This document shows, piece after piece, positions 11,609 through 26,600 of a DNA stretch of 64,000 nucleotides. The first letter of the stretch is position 1; the number at the start of each line of letters is the position of its first letter. Both the position numbers and the translations under genes were made by a program. The DNA is from Girardinichthys multiradiatus (lineage: Eukaryota > Chordata > Actinopteri > Cyprinodontiformes > Goodeidae): NCBI RefSeq assembly GCF_021462225.1, contig NC_061795.1, forward strand, positions 2,929,001 to 2,993,000, read 5' to 3'. The notes under the pieces were generated by a model. The model ran no database searches. It was not told where the DNA came from and saw only the letters and a list, made by a program, of their open reading frames with translations.

Positions 11609-14600
11609 TGGATGGGTATGGAGTGATTAATCATATTCCAAAAAAGTGCAGTAGTAAGTAGCTCCAGAATTCCTGTGAAACTCAGCTTAAAGTGTAGTGT
11701 GCGACCCCCCCCCCCCCCCCCCCCCCAGCCCAGCTCCGTTGGGAATTGGAGGATTTAGAGGCACACTGGAGCTCCATTTGTCTCAGAGCACCCCGGAGTC
11801 ATGCAGAGTTCAGACAGCAGAACGTTCTGCAATTAAAAAAGGGGCTAACATGTTTTATCTCTCTAATGGGATAACATGCAGTATTTACGTTTGGGCTGTG
11901 ATTCATAGATGGTCTTCTGACATTTCCTTCTACGCGTACCTCTAGGCGTTTTGGAGGGGCTGCGCTCTGAGGAGGAGGCTCGCATCTGCTCTCGCTGCTT
12001 TTACACACGCTGACACTGGAGATGAGGACACCTTCGAGGAGGTGGATGTGGAGGAATTTGTCGTGGATGAGGTATGCAGGTTTGTCTTTACTTCACTCTT
12101 ATGGTTTGAATGTTTGTCACGTCTAACCTCAATGTAAAAAACTGCGCAAAATAAGCTGAGTTTGTCCAGGAACAGAGATAAACGTATGATCCTCATACAG
12201 AACTTTGCAAACATGCAAGTTCATATCTTAAATAACAAAAATGCCAAGATTTACAGACAAATTTCCACAGACAAAACATGGGAGCTCATTTGCAAACCAT
12301 TTTGAATCTGCTCCTCAATCCAAATCACTTTTAAAACATTTTGGTGCTTACACTACATAATGTACAGTATCTGTACCACACATGACTTTTACTGACATGG
12401 AATGTTTGATACAAAGGCTTTAACGTGGCTTTTCCCCACCCTTTGCTGCTACAACAGTTTCATCCCTTTCAACTGTCAACTAGTTTAGTAAGTATGTCTA
12501 TAGGGGCATTCTTCCAGAAGAGCATTTCTAAGATAAGGCACTGATTTTGGACAAAAGGTCCATCTGTGAAGTCCAGTCAAGTTCTTTGGCACCAAATTTG
12601 CTCATTCATATTCTTATGGACCTTTCTTTGTGCAGTGTTGCACAGCCATGTTGGAACTGAACAGTCTATCTCCAAACTGTTAGGAGCTTGAAATAGCCCA
12701 AAAATGTCTGGGTGTGATGAAGCATTAAGAGTGCCTTACATGCAACCTAAGGAGCTGAGCCCAACTCCAGGGAGACAGTTTTCTATCATCATAATCTCCT
12801 CTGCATTAAACCCTAAACTTGACACAATGCAGTCAGGCAGATTTAGTTCTTCTGGCAGCTGTCAAACCCTGACTTGTTGTTTGGGTTAGCAGATGCAGAG
12901 GTATGGTTTGACACTCTACAGAACGCCTCTCCACAGCTTTACTCTACTGCCTCTGATGCTTTGCATTGCACTTGGTGATGTAAGGCTTGGATGCAGCTGC
13001 AAGGCCATGGAAACCAATTCCATGAAGCTCTCTATGAACTGTATCTGAAGGCAAAATGACGTGTGAAGGTCTGTAGCTATTGACTCTGCAGATAGTTGGT
13101 GACGTCTCCGCTATGGGTCTCAGGATCCACTGACCCCACTCTGTGATTTTACATGGCCTACCAATTTGTCGCTGGGTTGCTGTCCTTCCCAACTGGCTTC
13201 ACTTTGTTACAATACCACTAATAGTTGGCTGTGGGATATTTAGTAGCAAGGACATTTTACAACTGGCCTTATTGTAAAGGTGCCACGCTACCATAGCATC
13301 ATGCTGGATTTCACTGAGCTCACAAAAGCGACGCATTCTTTCAAAATGTAAAAATGCAAAAATAATAACTTAATCTTAGCCTGCTTTATTTCTTTTAAAA
13401 TCAGTTTTAATGTGTGCTTGGGATTGTTGTCCTGTTCAGAGACCCAGTTGTGTCCAATTGCCAACAGTCTAGCTGTTGTTTGGAATTTATAGGAGGTATT
13501 CTTTCTTTATTCAGTCCACTTTGTGTGAAGCATCATTACTACTTACAGCAAAACAGTCTTACTACATGATGCAACCATCACTGTACCTGATGGATGGTAT
13601 AGGGTTCCTAGATTGAAGAGCCTCACCTTGACTCCCCCAAACATGCTTATTGTCCTTGTGGTCTAACGGGCTCAGTCTTTGTCTCATTCAAACATTAAAC
13701 CTTTCTCCAGGAGGCAGTTTATCAATGGTACTGTGGGCAGCTGCAATTTTATGTCCAGCTTGAAGGTGTTGATTCTTTCTTGGTTGTCATCCTGTTAATC
13801 CATGTTAAAGCTAAACAAATTTCACTATGTACACTATGTATGCCGTTCAACCTAAGGTGAGAATTTGTGTCAGATGAGGGAAACGTTGACACATTTGGGT
13901 GTTTCAAAAGGATAATGATCCCAGGCTAAATTAGGCTAACACTGAGCTTATGGAATAGCTCTGACTCAACCCCATTTGAAAATTGGTGGACTATGGACTA
14001 TGCTTAAAAATCCAGTCCCTGGTAGGAAAACAACCATTAGCTCTAACAATTCAAATGAGGCAACTGGTCCAAACACCAGCCAGATTCATACCATAAGCTT
14101 GTTGATGGCTACTAAATGTATTTAGAACGTGTGTAGATTAGAGAAAATCAGCACTTAATCTTAAATTCTCAATTCGTGAGCTGAAAACATCCTTTGTCTG
14201 TTAAATCATCATAATTCCACTCTGACAAAAGAAAGGTTTAAAGTCTCCTTAAATGTCCCTAATTAAAAAGACAGACACTACAGATATATAGATTATTTTA
14301 ATGTTATATTCCACATTATTTATATTTATAGCTATTTCATTTTATCCTCAAAGCAAGCGCTAGAAGAACACTGGACAATGACCTTCTTCAAGGATTCCCC
14401 TCCCATGCATTATCCTGTGACAGAGCGACACTTATCTCCAAAGGTAAAGTACCGGAGTGTTCTTAAATCTATTACCATAGTGAAAGTGGCCAGCTGTGTT
14501 GTGTTTTGGGTTGAGTGGTAAGTAAAAGTGGTGATTTACCAGGCCATTTTCTAAAATTTACTTTCTAGACCTTTTCCTTTCACATCTTGCTAAGCCCAAA

Positions 14601-17600
14601 CAACCCCCCCGCCCCTCCTTCCAAGCTTAGACGCCCCCTCTCTGATTGATCTTTAAATTTATTCGTTTGAAAAACAGGAATATTTCCCTGAGGGACTGAA
14701 GGTTGCTCAACACCAACAGATGTCATTTATCACACCGGCTGAAATGTCATACTGTTTTTTTCCCCCCTACTTTTACCTCTCGCTGGATCTTTTCTTTGGA
14801 GAATGCTCAGCACAGTACATCATGGTAGTCCACTTGGGTCAACTGATGTGCTGCAGCTGCTGGTGTGGTCAGCTCCAATCTGTTGACAGCAAGGTGTACA
14901 TCAAAGATGATGATGAACATTTCTGGGCTTGGATGGAGAGAAAATGGGATCTGGAGAGTAATTAGGTTTTTCATCTGACTTACATTGGTGAAATGTATGC
15001 ATTAAATATTTAAAATGAAAACAGACTCTTGATTTAAATGTGATTACCTATTATTGGATGTAATATTTTATTATTCCTAGTTACTCTAGATAGTTCTTCT
15101 GCATGTGCAGATAACAGTGCAGTACATTACAGTACACACCACAGTTATTTGGAGCCCTGTTTAAAATATCTAAAAACACTTGGTCCATCTTGGTATATCC
15201 ATCTTTCCTTGGTGTAGTATAATGACACAGTGATCAACATGGAAAAACTGACCTTAGATTTGGGTTTCATTTAATGGTTATATGGTTTAAAAATGTCCTT
15301 TATGAAAAATATTTATGTTTTATCGTTTCTTCCAAAGTAGACAGACATTAAAAGTTGACAGACACCTAAAAAAGAGGACGTTGCTGAGAACAAACACAAT
15401 TTGGGTTGGTGGGCGGGGGGTTAAGGGTCAGGCAGTGCAACAACAGTAATAGCAGAGACGTTGCTAAAAAAGAATCTATTAATTGCGCAAAGTGTGTGTG
15501 TGTGTGTGTGTAAAAGTACGTGTCTGAATTTGACACCTGGTTAAAGTGGCAAAATGGGTAAAAGCCCCAGAACTCTCAGGACCCAAGAGCAACTCAGGGC
15601 GGGCAGCATGGACCATTGAGGGTTGCAGATATCCCAGTTACATCCACAGAATTGCCATCGGGAAAAGAGGGGAACCCATGGCAAAGCAAATGAACAGGAG
15701 CCCCCAAGGCAAATGTGCAAACACAGGGCCCAAAGCCCCCCAACCCAGCCCTGCAGGAACCCACCCTTCAAAGCCTTGAGCCAGGTCACTGCAGCGATCC
15801 GGGGACCCGCATAGGCTACTGGCAACAAGCACCCAGGAGGGACAATGTATTAATTTGCTAAAGTATTCTCACAGTAATCAGTTTATGGATGTCATCCTTT
15901 TATGCTCTGTCATGACCACTCCCAGGTTTTACTTCAACCAAAGCAGGCCTGGCTGGCTGAGGAGCAAGGAGACTATGTGTCAACAAGACATTCAGCAGGG
16001 GTCTGCAGCAGGTAAGGAAGTTCAATTCCTAACTGTTTATCTAGGTTGAACTGCCTACATTTCATGGTAAAGACAAGGTTTTCATCACTGAGCTTGGCAC
16101 AGAGATCCAAACCTGCTGCACAAAAGAAGCAAACAAAACCAAAGTTAATTTCACATCAAAGTAACTTGAAATCATAAACACACAAATGCAGACACTTACC
16201 AACAATATTAAACAAACAATATTAACAACATGGATTACAACATGATAATTTTAGCATTATGCTTATTGTAAAAAATAACAACTATTATTTTGTTTAAAAC
16301 AGGACCAGGTTAAAGAGCTACCAAACTGCATCATTAACATCAGCCTATTTTCCACAGTAAACACACCACCACGAACACACCACTATGGATCACATTGTCC
16401 TTTAGCACCATACAGTTCCGCTGAGATCATGGACCATGTGAGCATTCAGATCATGGAGCTGGGATTACGGAACTCAAAGGGGCATGCCGTACAGCTGTTA
16501 TTCTACACCTACGAGGATTTTCCCCTAGGATAATTCCTCTGTGCTGAGCTCTGTGTGGCAATGCTTTGGTGATCAACATATTTCTCATATCAGATTATCA
16601 TTGTCCATACTCAGTGTGCAAGCATGGACTTTACAACATCTGTTGTATTTGCTTTGTACCTTGTCACCCTTATTTTGCCATCCCGTAGTACCACTTACAG
16701 TTTGTTGTGGTTCCGCGTTTACTACTACCTCTCTAGATGGATTGGTGCGTAACATTGATAGGTCAATTTCAATCCCCCATACCATTTCAAAACCGATTTG
16801 TTGATTGCAAGGTAACATAAATGCATATACACTGCCAGTCAAACGTTTTAGAACCACTTTCTCATTTATTGGTTTTCTTTATGTTCATGACTATTTACAT
16901 TGTATGTAGATTCTCACTGAAGGCCGCAAAAGAGTGAATGAACACACATGGAATTATGTAGCAAACCAAAAATTGTAAAAGAACTGCATTTTTTGTGGTA
17001 TATTTTCACTTTACTAAACATTTAGTTAGATTAAATTTTAGGTTATATTTAAGTTATTTGTTTTAAAATATAAATATATATATATATACACTACCGGTCA
17101 AAAGTTTTAGAACCACTTTTTCATTTAACGTTTTTGTTTAGTTACCATATACATTGTATGAGATTCTCACTGAAGGCATCAACACAGTGAATGAACACAT
17201 ATGGAATTATGCAGCCCACGAAAAATGAACTTTAATTATGTTTTATATTTTAGATTTCTTAAAGTAGCCGGCCTTTGCTGTGATGACTGAAATATTAACC
17301 TTTGGCCGTCTCTCAATGAACCTCTGGGAAGTTCTTTCAAGGCTCTTGAAAGAACCATTTTAGGTGACCACCTCATGAAGCTCGTGGAGAGAATGCCAAG
17401 AGAGCAAAGCAGTAATCAAAGCAAAGGGTGGCTATTTGGAAGAATCTAAAATAGAAAAATATTTAGAGCTCTTTCATGCTTTTTGTTTGCTAAATAATTC
17501 AATCTGTGTTCATTCACAGTTTTGCTGCCTTTGGTGAGAATATACAAAGTAAATAGTCATGAAAATGAAGATACCCATTAAGTGAGAAAGTGTATCTAAA

Positions 17601-20600
17601 ACGTTTGACCCACAGTGTAGATCAGGGCTATAAGGATGATCTGAGAGGGACTACAGTAAAATCCTCCCAGGACTTTATGTAGATAAAACCCAAATAAGAT
17701 GGATTAAAGATATCTCCTTTACTTTTTTACATGAGAGAATATAACTGACAATTTCTTCTGTACACTATAAAATATAGAGGTGCACTGTATTGCAAGATAT
17801 AATTTTTTTAAAGGATCCATTGAAAATAAATCCCAGCTTTGACTTACCTAAACTGGAATCGAGGAGAATGCAGTCTGTGTCACACAGCTCGGCAGTTAAA
17901 CTGAATTTTACTGTTATTTCAAAACAAAAAATAAAATGATTTCAGAGTTATTTTAAACTATCTTCAGCATCTCAGTGAATAGTTATTGTTAGCATGACTA
18001 GATGCAAACTACAATCTTTATGTAAGAGTGAAAGTAAGTACACCCCTCCCTTAAGTGTGAGGTTTCCAATAGAAAGTGAACATTTCCAAATCGATAGACA
18101 GAATTTTACTTTTTAAAAATATCAACTTTGCTGCAAAATATGCAGCTTTCCTGTTATCTGACATTAGCCATTATGTTTAAATTAGGTGGCAGGTTAAAGG
18201 AACATGAAACATCTGTAAAAAGTACAGTTTTCAGTTATTGTGCTTTCTCTGACTTCCTTTTTAAACACTCGGTGCTACTGAATCTTCTTCCCACTGTAAT
18301 TATTTTTATTTCGAGTAATATTGTATGCATGATCTGGTAGCATTCATGAGTGTTTTTTTTTTTACCTTCCAGCTGGGCCTTTAGGGCTGCTCATATGAAA
18401 AATCTGGGGGTTCCAGTTCCTAACTAGTTTTCATGTGCATCTATACTAGTTATAGCACATTTTGATATTGTCTACATTTTGAGAATAGTTAAAACAACAT
18501 TACCTCACACCTCCAACCTCAATTAGGATACTATTGTAAACAGATTACTTAAGGGAATCTCAACATTATTGCATAATGCAGCTATAGACTGCCAGATATG
18601 TTAAAGGAAGCAGAGAAAATATTAATAGTATAAAATATGCAGTTTATTGTGATGACAACAACATTTTTTATTTTAATTTGGAAATCTTTTAAATATTGGG
18701 AGTTCTTTATGATTTCAGAAGCAAGTCTCCCACTTCAACCTTGGTACACAGTGGTCTGTCTGAAAGATCAGAAAAAATTCTCCAAGAATGGTAACTCACC
18801 ATCATATCTAATGCAACTGTTGCTTTATTTTCTTATCAATGTCATGTCTGGATTCTGTGCAACTGAGTTTTTAGATAGTTGTCTTTGTCTTGATGTTTGC
18901 AGGGGCTTTAATGACAGCCGCACAGCTCTTCTAATGCTAAAGAGAGCTCAAAAGATGAAGGCGACCAAACGAAAGCAGAAAAAACATGGAAGTGAGTGTG
19001 GTCAGGCCAAAATAAAATATATGATTGTATACAGTGCCTTGAAAAAATACTTATATCCCTTTAATTTTTCTAAATTTATTTTATCTGGACAATTTGTCAC
19101 ACACCAACAAAGAATAGCACAGCACTGTAATGTCATCTAAAAACAGAAACAGTATGGCACAACTGCAAATCTACCAAGACATCACTGCCACCTAACCAAA
19201 CAGACCAAGTAAGAACATCCTTAATCAGAGAAGCAACTATGGTAACTCTGGAAGAGCTGCAGAGATCCACAGGACAACAAGATTTGTGCACTGCACAATG
19301 TTGAAAGAAAGCAGTAATGTGTTTGCAGTTTTCCACATATTTGCTCTTCCTACATGGTTTGTGGCAAAGTGTGCTCTGGGATGATGAGATGAAAACTGAA
19401 GTTGTCGGACTAGATGGGTGTGGAAAAACTGACACTGCACATCACTCTTAACACACCACCACAGTAAAACATGGCGGCGTCATCATCATGCTGTGGTGAT
19501 TTTTTTTTTTTTCAGCAAGGACTGAGAAACTGCTCACATTTAACCTTGGGGGTGGAGGTTCACCTTTCAGCAGAACAACATTAATAAACTTCCAAGTGGT
19601 GCAATGGAATTGTTAAAATCAACACATTCAAGTGTTAGGTGTCCAGACCTAAATCCAATTGAGAATCTATGACACAGGACCTTTTTGTTTACATGTGCAA
19701 AACACTAATAATTCCCTGTTCTGTATACTCTTTGCAGAAACTGATGTTGGCACTTGAGAAAAGTACCTTTGTGTTATGATTAAGACCTGCTTCTTGAACA
19801 TATTTTTCTTTATCAAAATAAAACAAAATCCATAAAAAATGATAAGCAAATTCCTCCATAACTTTTTTGGTCTCTTCCTTTCATTCTCGTGTTTTTCGTA
19901 CAACCATGCCTCAGCAGCTGTGAACCTTTCCAGCCCATGTACACTAATGAGCCATAACAGGCAGCAGAAGCAGGGCCTGGCGACTCTTTTTGGACGTTTT
20001 TTAAAAGCCCGCAAAATATAATAAAAATTGTCAGAAAAGCTTCTTGTGATGACTTTCATTCCACCTCTTCATAATGGTTCAGCGTAGCTGCAGTGAAAGT
20101 TGACCTCACCTCTCCTCTGTTCTGTTCCAAGACACAGTGGTCCTGACACAGATATCGTGCATGCTGGTCATTTACAGGGAGGCTGCTCTTTGATCATAAT
20201 TGCAAATGCATGACTGAAATTGCAACTCTCTTGTCATCTTGTGCCACCAACATGCAGGTCTATGTCGGCTGTAACTCCTAATGGCATGTCGCTCAGTGAA
20301 ACCAGAGCTCTGTTCTAATAGTTTCTAAATGTTTCATCTTGTTTTTTTACATCTTGTTTTCGCTTCTGGTTTTAAGCCTGCTATGTCCTTCCTTGATGCT
20401 CTCTTTTTGTTCCTCTTAGATCCCTCTGTCCACGCAGCCTTCAGAGACTGCAATTATCAAATAAGCCCTGTGGAGGCAAGGAACAGGCCTGCACGACACA
20501 ACAGACATTGTTTAAAAGGTAGGACTTAAGACATGCAGCAACCCAGGTTTTTTATGCTCTGTAGTGTTTTCTAATTTATCTAAAACACACAATAAGCACT

Positions 20601-23600
20601 TTGCAGATCAAGGGTACCCGAGAGTATGACAAGATGCAGGTTCATGTAACTGCATGCAACATATCATGATTCTCACATGCAGAATATAACAAATCCCTGG
20701 TGGGGAATGCCCTGCAGGACGAGAAACCAAAGTTCCTTCTACCTTGATAATAAATGTCTATTACAGCTAAACTATTTCAGTTAATCATATATAATCTTTT
20801 TTGTTTGTTTATTGTCTCAATAGTGTACAGGCTGTGTTGCTTGTACAGTAGTCTGATAAACAACACGAATTCTTCCTCCGTGTTTATTTTTGCACTATGG
20901 ACTGATCACTCTGCTCTGACATGCAAAGATGGTTTAGAACTGTGTGGCATTCACAACCAGACCTAAAATAGAGGGAGAGTTGGAGGGAAGATAGGCGAAA
21001 GCCTGACTTTATCATGAGGGGTCGTCTCTGTTTTTCTTTCCGTTTACACCACAGTTCACCCACCCATCCCTGCTTTTTGAGCATGGTAATCTAGCACAGT
21101 GATTCCTCAACTTTGCAGCTTCTGACAAGGAATGGGCGATGTGAACTTGGATTGCAATATTTACTGCAATGATAATAAAAGTGATAAAAAGAGTTTTAAA
21201 ATGATTTTGGTGACAGATTTATCTCTACATAGCGTCACAACCAGAGCCTCATAAAAATAAATAAAGCTCTATAACTAATTTTATCCATGTTGAAAAGAAT
21301 TCGTTAAATTCAGCAGTTGTGCAACTGTTCCTCCAATCAGGAAACTATAATTGATTTTACCCATACTCGTCGTCTTCCGGGTCGGACCGGGTTGTAGGGG
21401 CAGCAGACTTAATAGAGACACCCAGACTTCCCTCTCCCCAGACACCTCCTCCAGCTCCCAAGGTGTTCCCAGGCCAGCCAAGAGACATGGTTCCTCCAGC
21501 GTGTCCTGGGCTTCCTCCTCTTCCAGCGGATCCAACTCACCACCAGGTGGTGATTGGTGAATAGCTCAGCCCCTCTCTTCACCTGAGTGTCTAAAACACG
21601 TGGCCGAAGTTGTGAAGACACGACTACAAAGTTGATTATTGACATTCTGCCTAGGGTGTCCTGGTGCCAAATGTACTAATGAACATTTATGCTTGGCCCG
21701 TAGGCTGAAACAACAGTCAGTGATCTGTCCTCGATCCAAAGGTGCTGGAATATAACCCTCTCAACCACCGGGGTAAACCCTGACACGAGACAGCTGAGCT
21801 GTGGGGCGACAAGCATGCCCACCCAAGCCAGCCACCACTCCCTGCGGGCCACTCCAGAGTAGAAGAGAGTCCAACCTCTCTTGATCTCTTGAGGAGCAGG
21901 GTTCCAGGGCTCACGCTGTGCGTGGAGGTGAGCTCGACTATTTCTAGGCAATATCTTGAGACCTCCAGGACAAGCTCAGGCTCTTTACCCCCAGCAAGGT
22001 GAAATTCCATGTCCCTAGAGCCAGTTGAAGCATCTGAAGATCGGATCATCAAGGTCTCCACCTTTTTCCGCTGCATAATCCTCTTTGCACCGGTCCCTCA
22101 TGGCTCCCCTTGCAGATGGTGGGCCCACTGGGGGATGGCCATGCGTCTCTCGTTGAGACTTGGCCTGGCCTGGTCCTGCAATGAATAACCGGCCATCAGA
22201 CACTCGCCGACGAGTCCCGACCACAAACCAGGATCCGGGATGGGACCACGGCTCCGCCGTACCAGGCAACATCACATGCCTCGTTGTGGTAGTCCTCATG
22301 AAAGCTTCTAAACCTCTCTTTGTCTGACCTGTCACCCAGAGCCTGTTTGTCATGGGAGACCCTACTAGGGGCATTTCAGCCTCGGACAACATAGTCTCTA
22401 GGTTCATTCGAGCACTCAAACCCCAACACCACGTTAAGGTGGCAGTTCAAGGAGGAGTAATAGTTTTGAATCATGTTTCAAAATGTAAATGCACTCTTTA
22501 TTGATGATCAACATTAGAAAAAAAGTTCATGCAGCAAAAGTAAGAATACCAGTCATTTGTCAGTTTTTAGGGGTTGCCATTATCAATAAGAGTCCATGGT
22601 TATTATTGCTGGATAACTCATTCCTAATATATGTTTTTCTATTTTCATGACAATCAGTTGAGTATACAAACATTCATCAATCAATTACCAATATACTGTT
22701 TTTGTCAATTGTAATTTCACAGCAAGACTATGTTTTTACAATTCTATGTTTTTACAATTATTGGTTGCGTTATTTACTTTGATTGACCCAACACTTGTAG
22801 GTCTGCGATCTCCAGAGGGATCCCAACTTTGGGAAATCCTAAGCTTGCAATTTGGTAGTTGATGCAACATAAGTTTATTTTCTAGTAAGCTGCCAAACTC
22901 GATGGTGGGTTGTTTTCATACAAAATTTAAAGAAGTAAACTCCCCAGCCATTGCAGAAAATGTCCAAATATTTTATTGATTACTGTTCTACAAAGGACTG
23001 TTCATTTATGTTCCATTGGTTTGAGCTCTACTCTGCTAGCCTCATTATGTCAATAGTATGAACTTTTGTTGAATTATATCAGCTTTCCAGTGCTGACACT
23101 GGAATCATGTCTGAGTACAACACCTCTGTTGATAAAGTCTCAGCCAACTGGCAGCAAAACAATGTTTCTATCTGAATGACCTATTACTTCACAGCAATAT
23201 TTCCAGCTGTTGTCGCTCCTCTCCACCCTTGTTTTCTCAAGCCATTTAACAGAACTAGAGTTGTCAAGCCTGAATTTAAAAAGCTATATCAGCTGGTCAT
23301 TTAACAAGGGGTTCAGGGCCAGGAGGTCATCTGTGCTCTGATTCAAACTCTGTATTTCAGTCACTATTCTGATCCGACTGAGTGGATTCCAGTAAAGAGT
23401 GTAACTCTAACCTGCCTGATTTTAAAAGAGATGACACCTGCCGCCTTTTTACATGTTGACCTTGAACCAATGGCGACAGCAGTGATAGTGGGGGTGTGAC
23501 TCCCATGTAGTGCCGTGCTTACCCTCCTCTGCTCTGACCTGTGGAAGGCACCCCCCCCCCCCCCCCCCCCCCCCCCTCATCCCCCCCTCCGGATCCTTCC

Positions 23601-26600
23601 CCAGTGCCCGGGGCCTCGGCAGCCCAACGCAGCCTGGCCCAGCCAGCACTCCCCGACGGGCTAACGTTTCAGGTCTTGACTCAAGCCCCTTCTGGAGATG
23701 ATTAGCCCCAAACCCATGACAGATTCTTTCTAAGATATCTGACGCGGTATGTTTATTTTATCCGGGCTCTTTGTGTGGATGTCCTGGACATGAGTAACCC
23801 ACTTGAAATGGGTATCGGCTTACATGTGCAAAGAGACAGACGGAGAGACAGGATGGTACAAAGCCTTGAGAAATCTTCTTTTAAGAGTAGAAAACCTAGA
23901 TATAGATTACCCTGTTTTATTTAATTAGTGTCTTTCAGTGTGTGAATGCATCTTCTGATGGAGAGTGTTTCATGCCTCTGAGCGTTTCAAATAATTTCCA
24001 CTTTTACTTTCCACCAACACCTTCCATTCATTGCCTGCAGACACACACTTCCACCCTGTTTCAGCCTCCCTCTTTCATCCAAACTCCAACCTCATCAAAC
24101 ATCTGTCCTCAAGTCACAGGAACTCACAGAGCTGTATTTTTATTCCAGCCCAGGACCTCTACCTCTTGAACACTTAACTCAGTTTCACACTTCATGTCAT
24201 CAACAAAGTCAAACTGAAACCCAACCACTGTGTTTATCTCCAGCCCTCCAAAATACCTCAATCTTATAACATTTACTGCCTCTCATGTGCATTCAGTTCA
24301 TGAGCTTCTATATACACTGTCTAAGGGAGTAAATCGTGTCCTCTCAATCTATGTTTAAGACGTATTTGCACACTTAAGCCTTATGCAGAGCTATTAAAGC
24401 AGTGGAGCAGTATGAGCTACAAACACAGACAGACATCCAACTAAAAACACTGAGTCAGTCAAGTCTCAGACATGCTCTAATTCATCTTCCACTTTGCACA
24501 TGCCATGCACACTTAAAACAGGGCTTGTAATGCACTTTGAAATTTCTTAAATAAATGGGGTGTGCATGCAGACCACATTTAAATTTTTTATGAAGTTGGA
24601 GGTCATGCTTTTCTGGTTTATCTCAATCATACTTAAGGTACAAAAAAAAGATTTTGCAAACAAGTCTGTGCTGTATTTTGATTCCATTTTGTAAAATTTT
24701 CCCCAGAGTATGGATGTTGAAAGGTATTTTTGTCAGAACTAAGTTTTAGAGTAGAACTGCATAAATATGAGAATCCATGAGATTGTATTGCCTTGGAAAA
24801 TGTAACTTTTTTCACTATTTGTCATGTTACAACCACAGACCTCAATGTATTTTGTTTGGATTCTATGTTATAGAGAAACACGAAGTAAGGTATTGTTAAG
24901 TGGAAAGAAAATGATACCTAGTTTTCAAGTGAATAAAAATCTGAAAAGTATGGTGTGCATTATTCAGTTTTACCGAGTCAATACTGACCTTGCGCTGCTT
25001 TTCACCTCTCTCTGCAATTACTGCAAGACCAAGACTTGCATCTACCAGCGTTGCACATCTAGAGACTAAAATTTCTGTTCATTTTTCTTTACAAGATAGC
25101 TCAAGCTCAGTCAGACGGGATGAAGAGTGTGTTGTGCAATAATATATTTCATTTTGGTTATTTAATATTTAACCAAACAACATTCAGTCTGCCAAATTTG
25201 AGCAATGTCATTCTCAAAACAAAACATCAAACATCTCTCCAAAATATAACAATTCAATTCAAATTTAATTGAAAAATACTTCATTAATCCCAAAGTGAAA
25301 TTAAATGTTGTTGTGGCTCATATTATGAAGGTTTCTTCAAAGAGCTGTTGTAGATGCTGATGGTTGTGGGTAGGAAGGATCTCCTGTAGTGGTCTGTCTT
25401 GCAGCACATCTGAAGAAGCCTCTGACTGAAGACACTCTGTTGTTGGAGGACAGTCTCATGAAGATTACAAGTTAATTACCCTAATAACAAGTTAATAACC
25501 CTAATTACAAGTTAAAATAGTTCAATTAACAAAATCTTTAACTAGGCTAAAAACAATCCAACTAAAAACTTCCAAGCAAAAAGCAAAAAAAAAAAAAAAG
25601 ATAAACAATGAGGAAAACTGCGCTGCTGCGGCTAAAAGAAAAGGTGTTTTGTTGGTGGTTCCATGAGATCATGGGGATTCCAGCTGTGACCACTCCTTCA
25701 TAGGCTGTATTAAAATTAGGTAAATGCAGTGGATTTAGGGATTCAGTGTTTTTTAACCGGGTTTCTTTGTTTGTGTACAGTTCAGTCCCTATTTCATCCC
25801 ATGGCTAGGTCACAACAAGTGTCTGTGAACATCAATTTCTCCACTGATTCTTAATTAGATTTTTGTCTGGATGCCAAATAGGTAATTCTAGGACATACAC
25901 ATTCCTGATTAAAATCTTTTTTGACTGGGAAAACAGTGACAAGTAATTGGTTTGCAAGTCCAACTTCAAAATGCCAAAGGATAAGGCAAAGCAAGGTTAT
26001 TTGTATATCACCATTCATACACAAGACAATCAACAATTCTTACAGAAAATCAAATAAAAGACATTAAAATATCAAAAACTTTGAATTTAAATAGAGGGCT
26101 GAAAATATCAAACACTTAAAAGTGCTGCATTAAACGAAACAAATGTTAAAATTTAATTATAAATCACATAAATAGCTAAAAAATATTTAAAATCACTATC
26201 CATGGATTGTTATACACTGCAAGACCATCACTGGCTGTTTATTAATCTCACACATCACTCACTTATTTAATATCAGGCAAACCGTTCATACCTGAGATTC
26301 TTTGTTAGAAAGCTGCAAAAACAGTAATGTTTACAGTCCTGATTTAAAGGAGCCTGTCAGGATCTGCACCTGCTTTTGTTTCTCTTCACGTTTCAACTGT
26401 ATTTAAGTTCTGGGTTTCTGTTTCCTTGTTGCTGGATTCTTCTGTTGTACTGCTCCTCTGGTGCCTGCTCCCTAAGTTTGTACATTTGTAAGTTTATCAT
26501 CTCCTTATTTGAATATGGTAAATGGACTGAACTTATAGAGTGCATTTCCAGTCATACAGACCACTCAAAGCGCTTTACACTAGAGCCACATTCACCCAAT

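Noticed and set aside
14720..14965. An 81-codon Cys-rich ORF as an lrriq1 exon
   Set aside because: Exon d joins exon e in phase without it, and the ORF has no family resemblance.
15541..15840. GC-rich block with ORFs on both strands as a gene
   Set aside because: Frames overlap on both strands, as in a GC-rich repeat; the phrases match no protein family I know.
18637..19140. A 167-codon ORF as a separate gene
   Set aside because: Only its centre (18903-18991) is coding, as lrriq1 exon f. The ends are open by chance through splice signals and the Tc1 relic.
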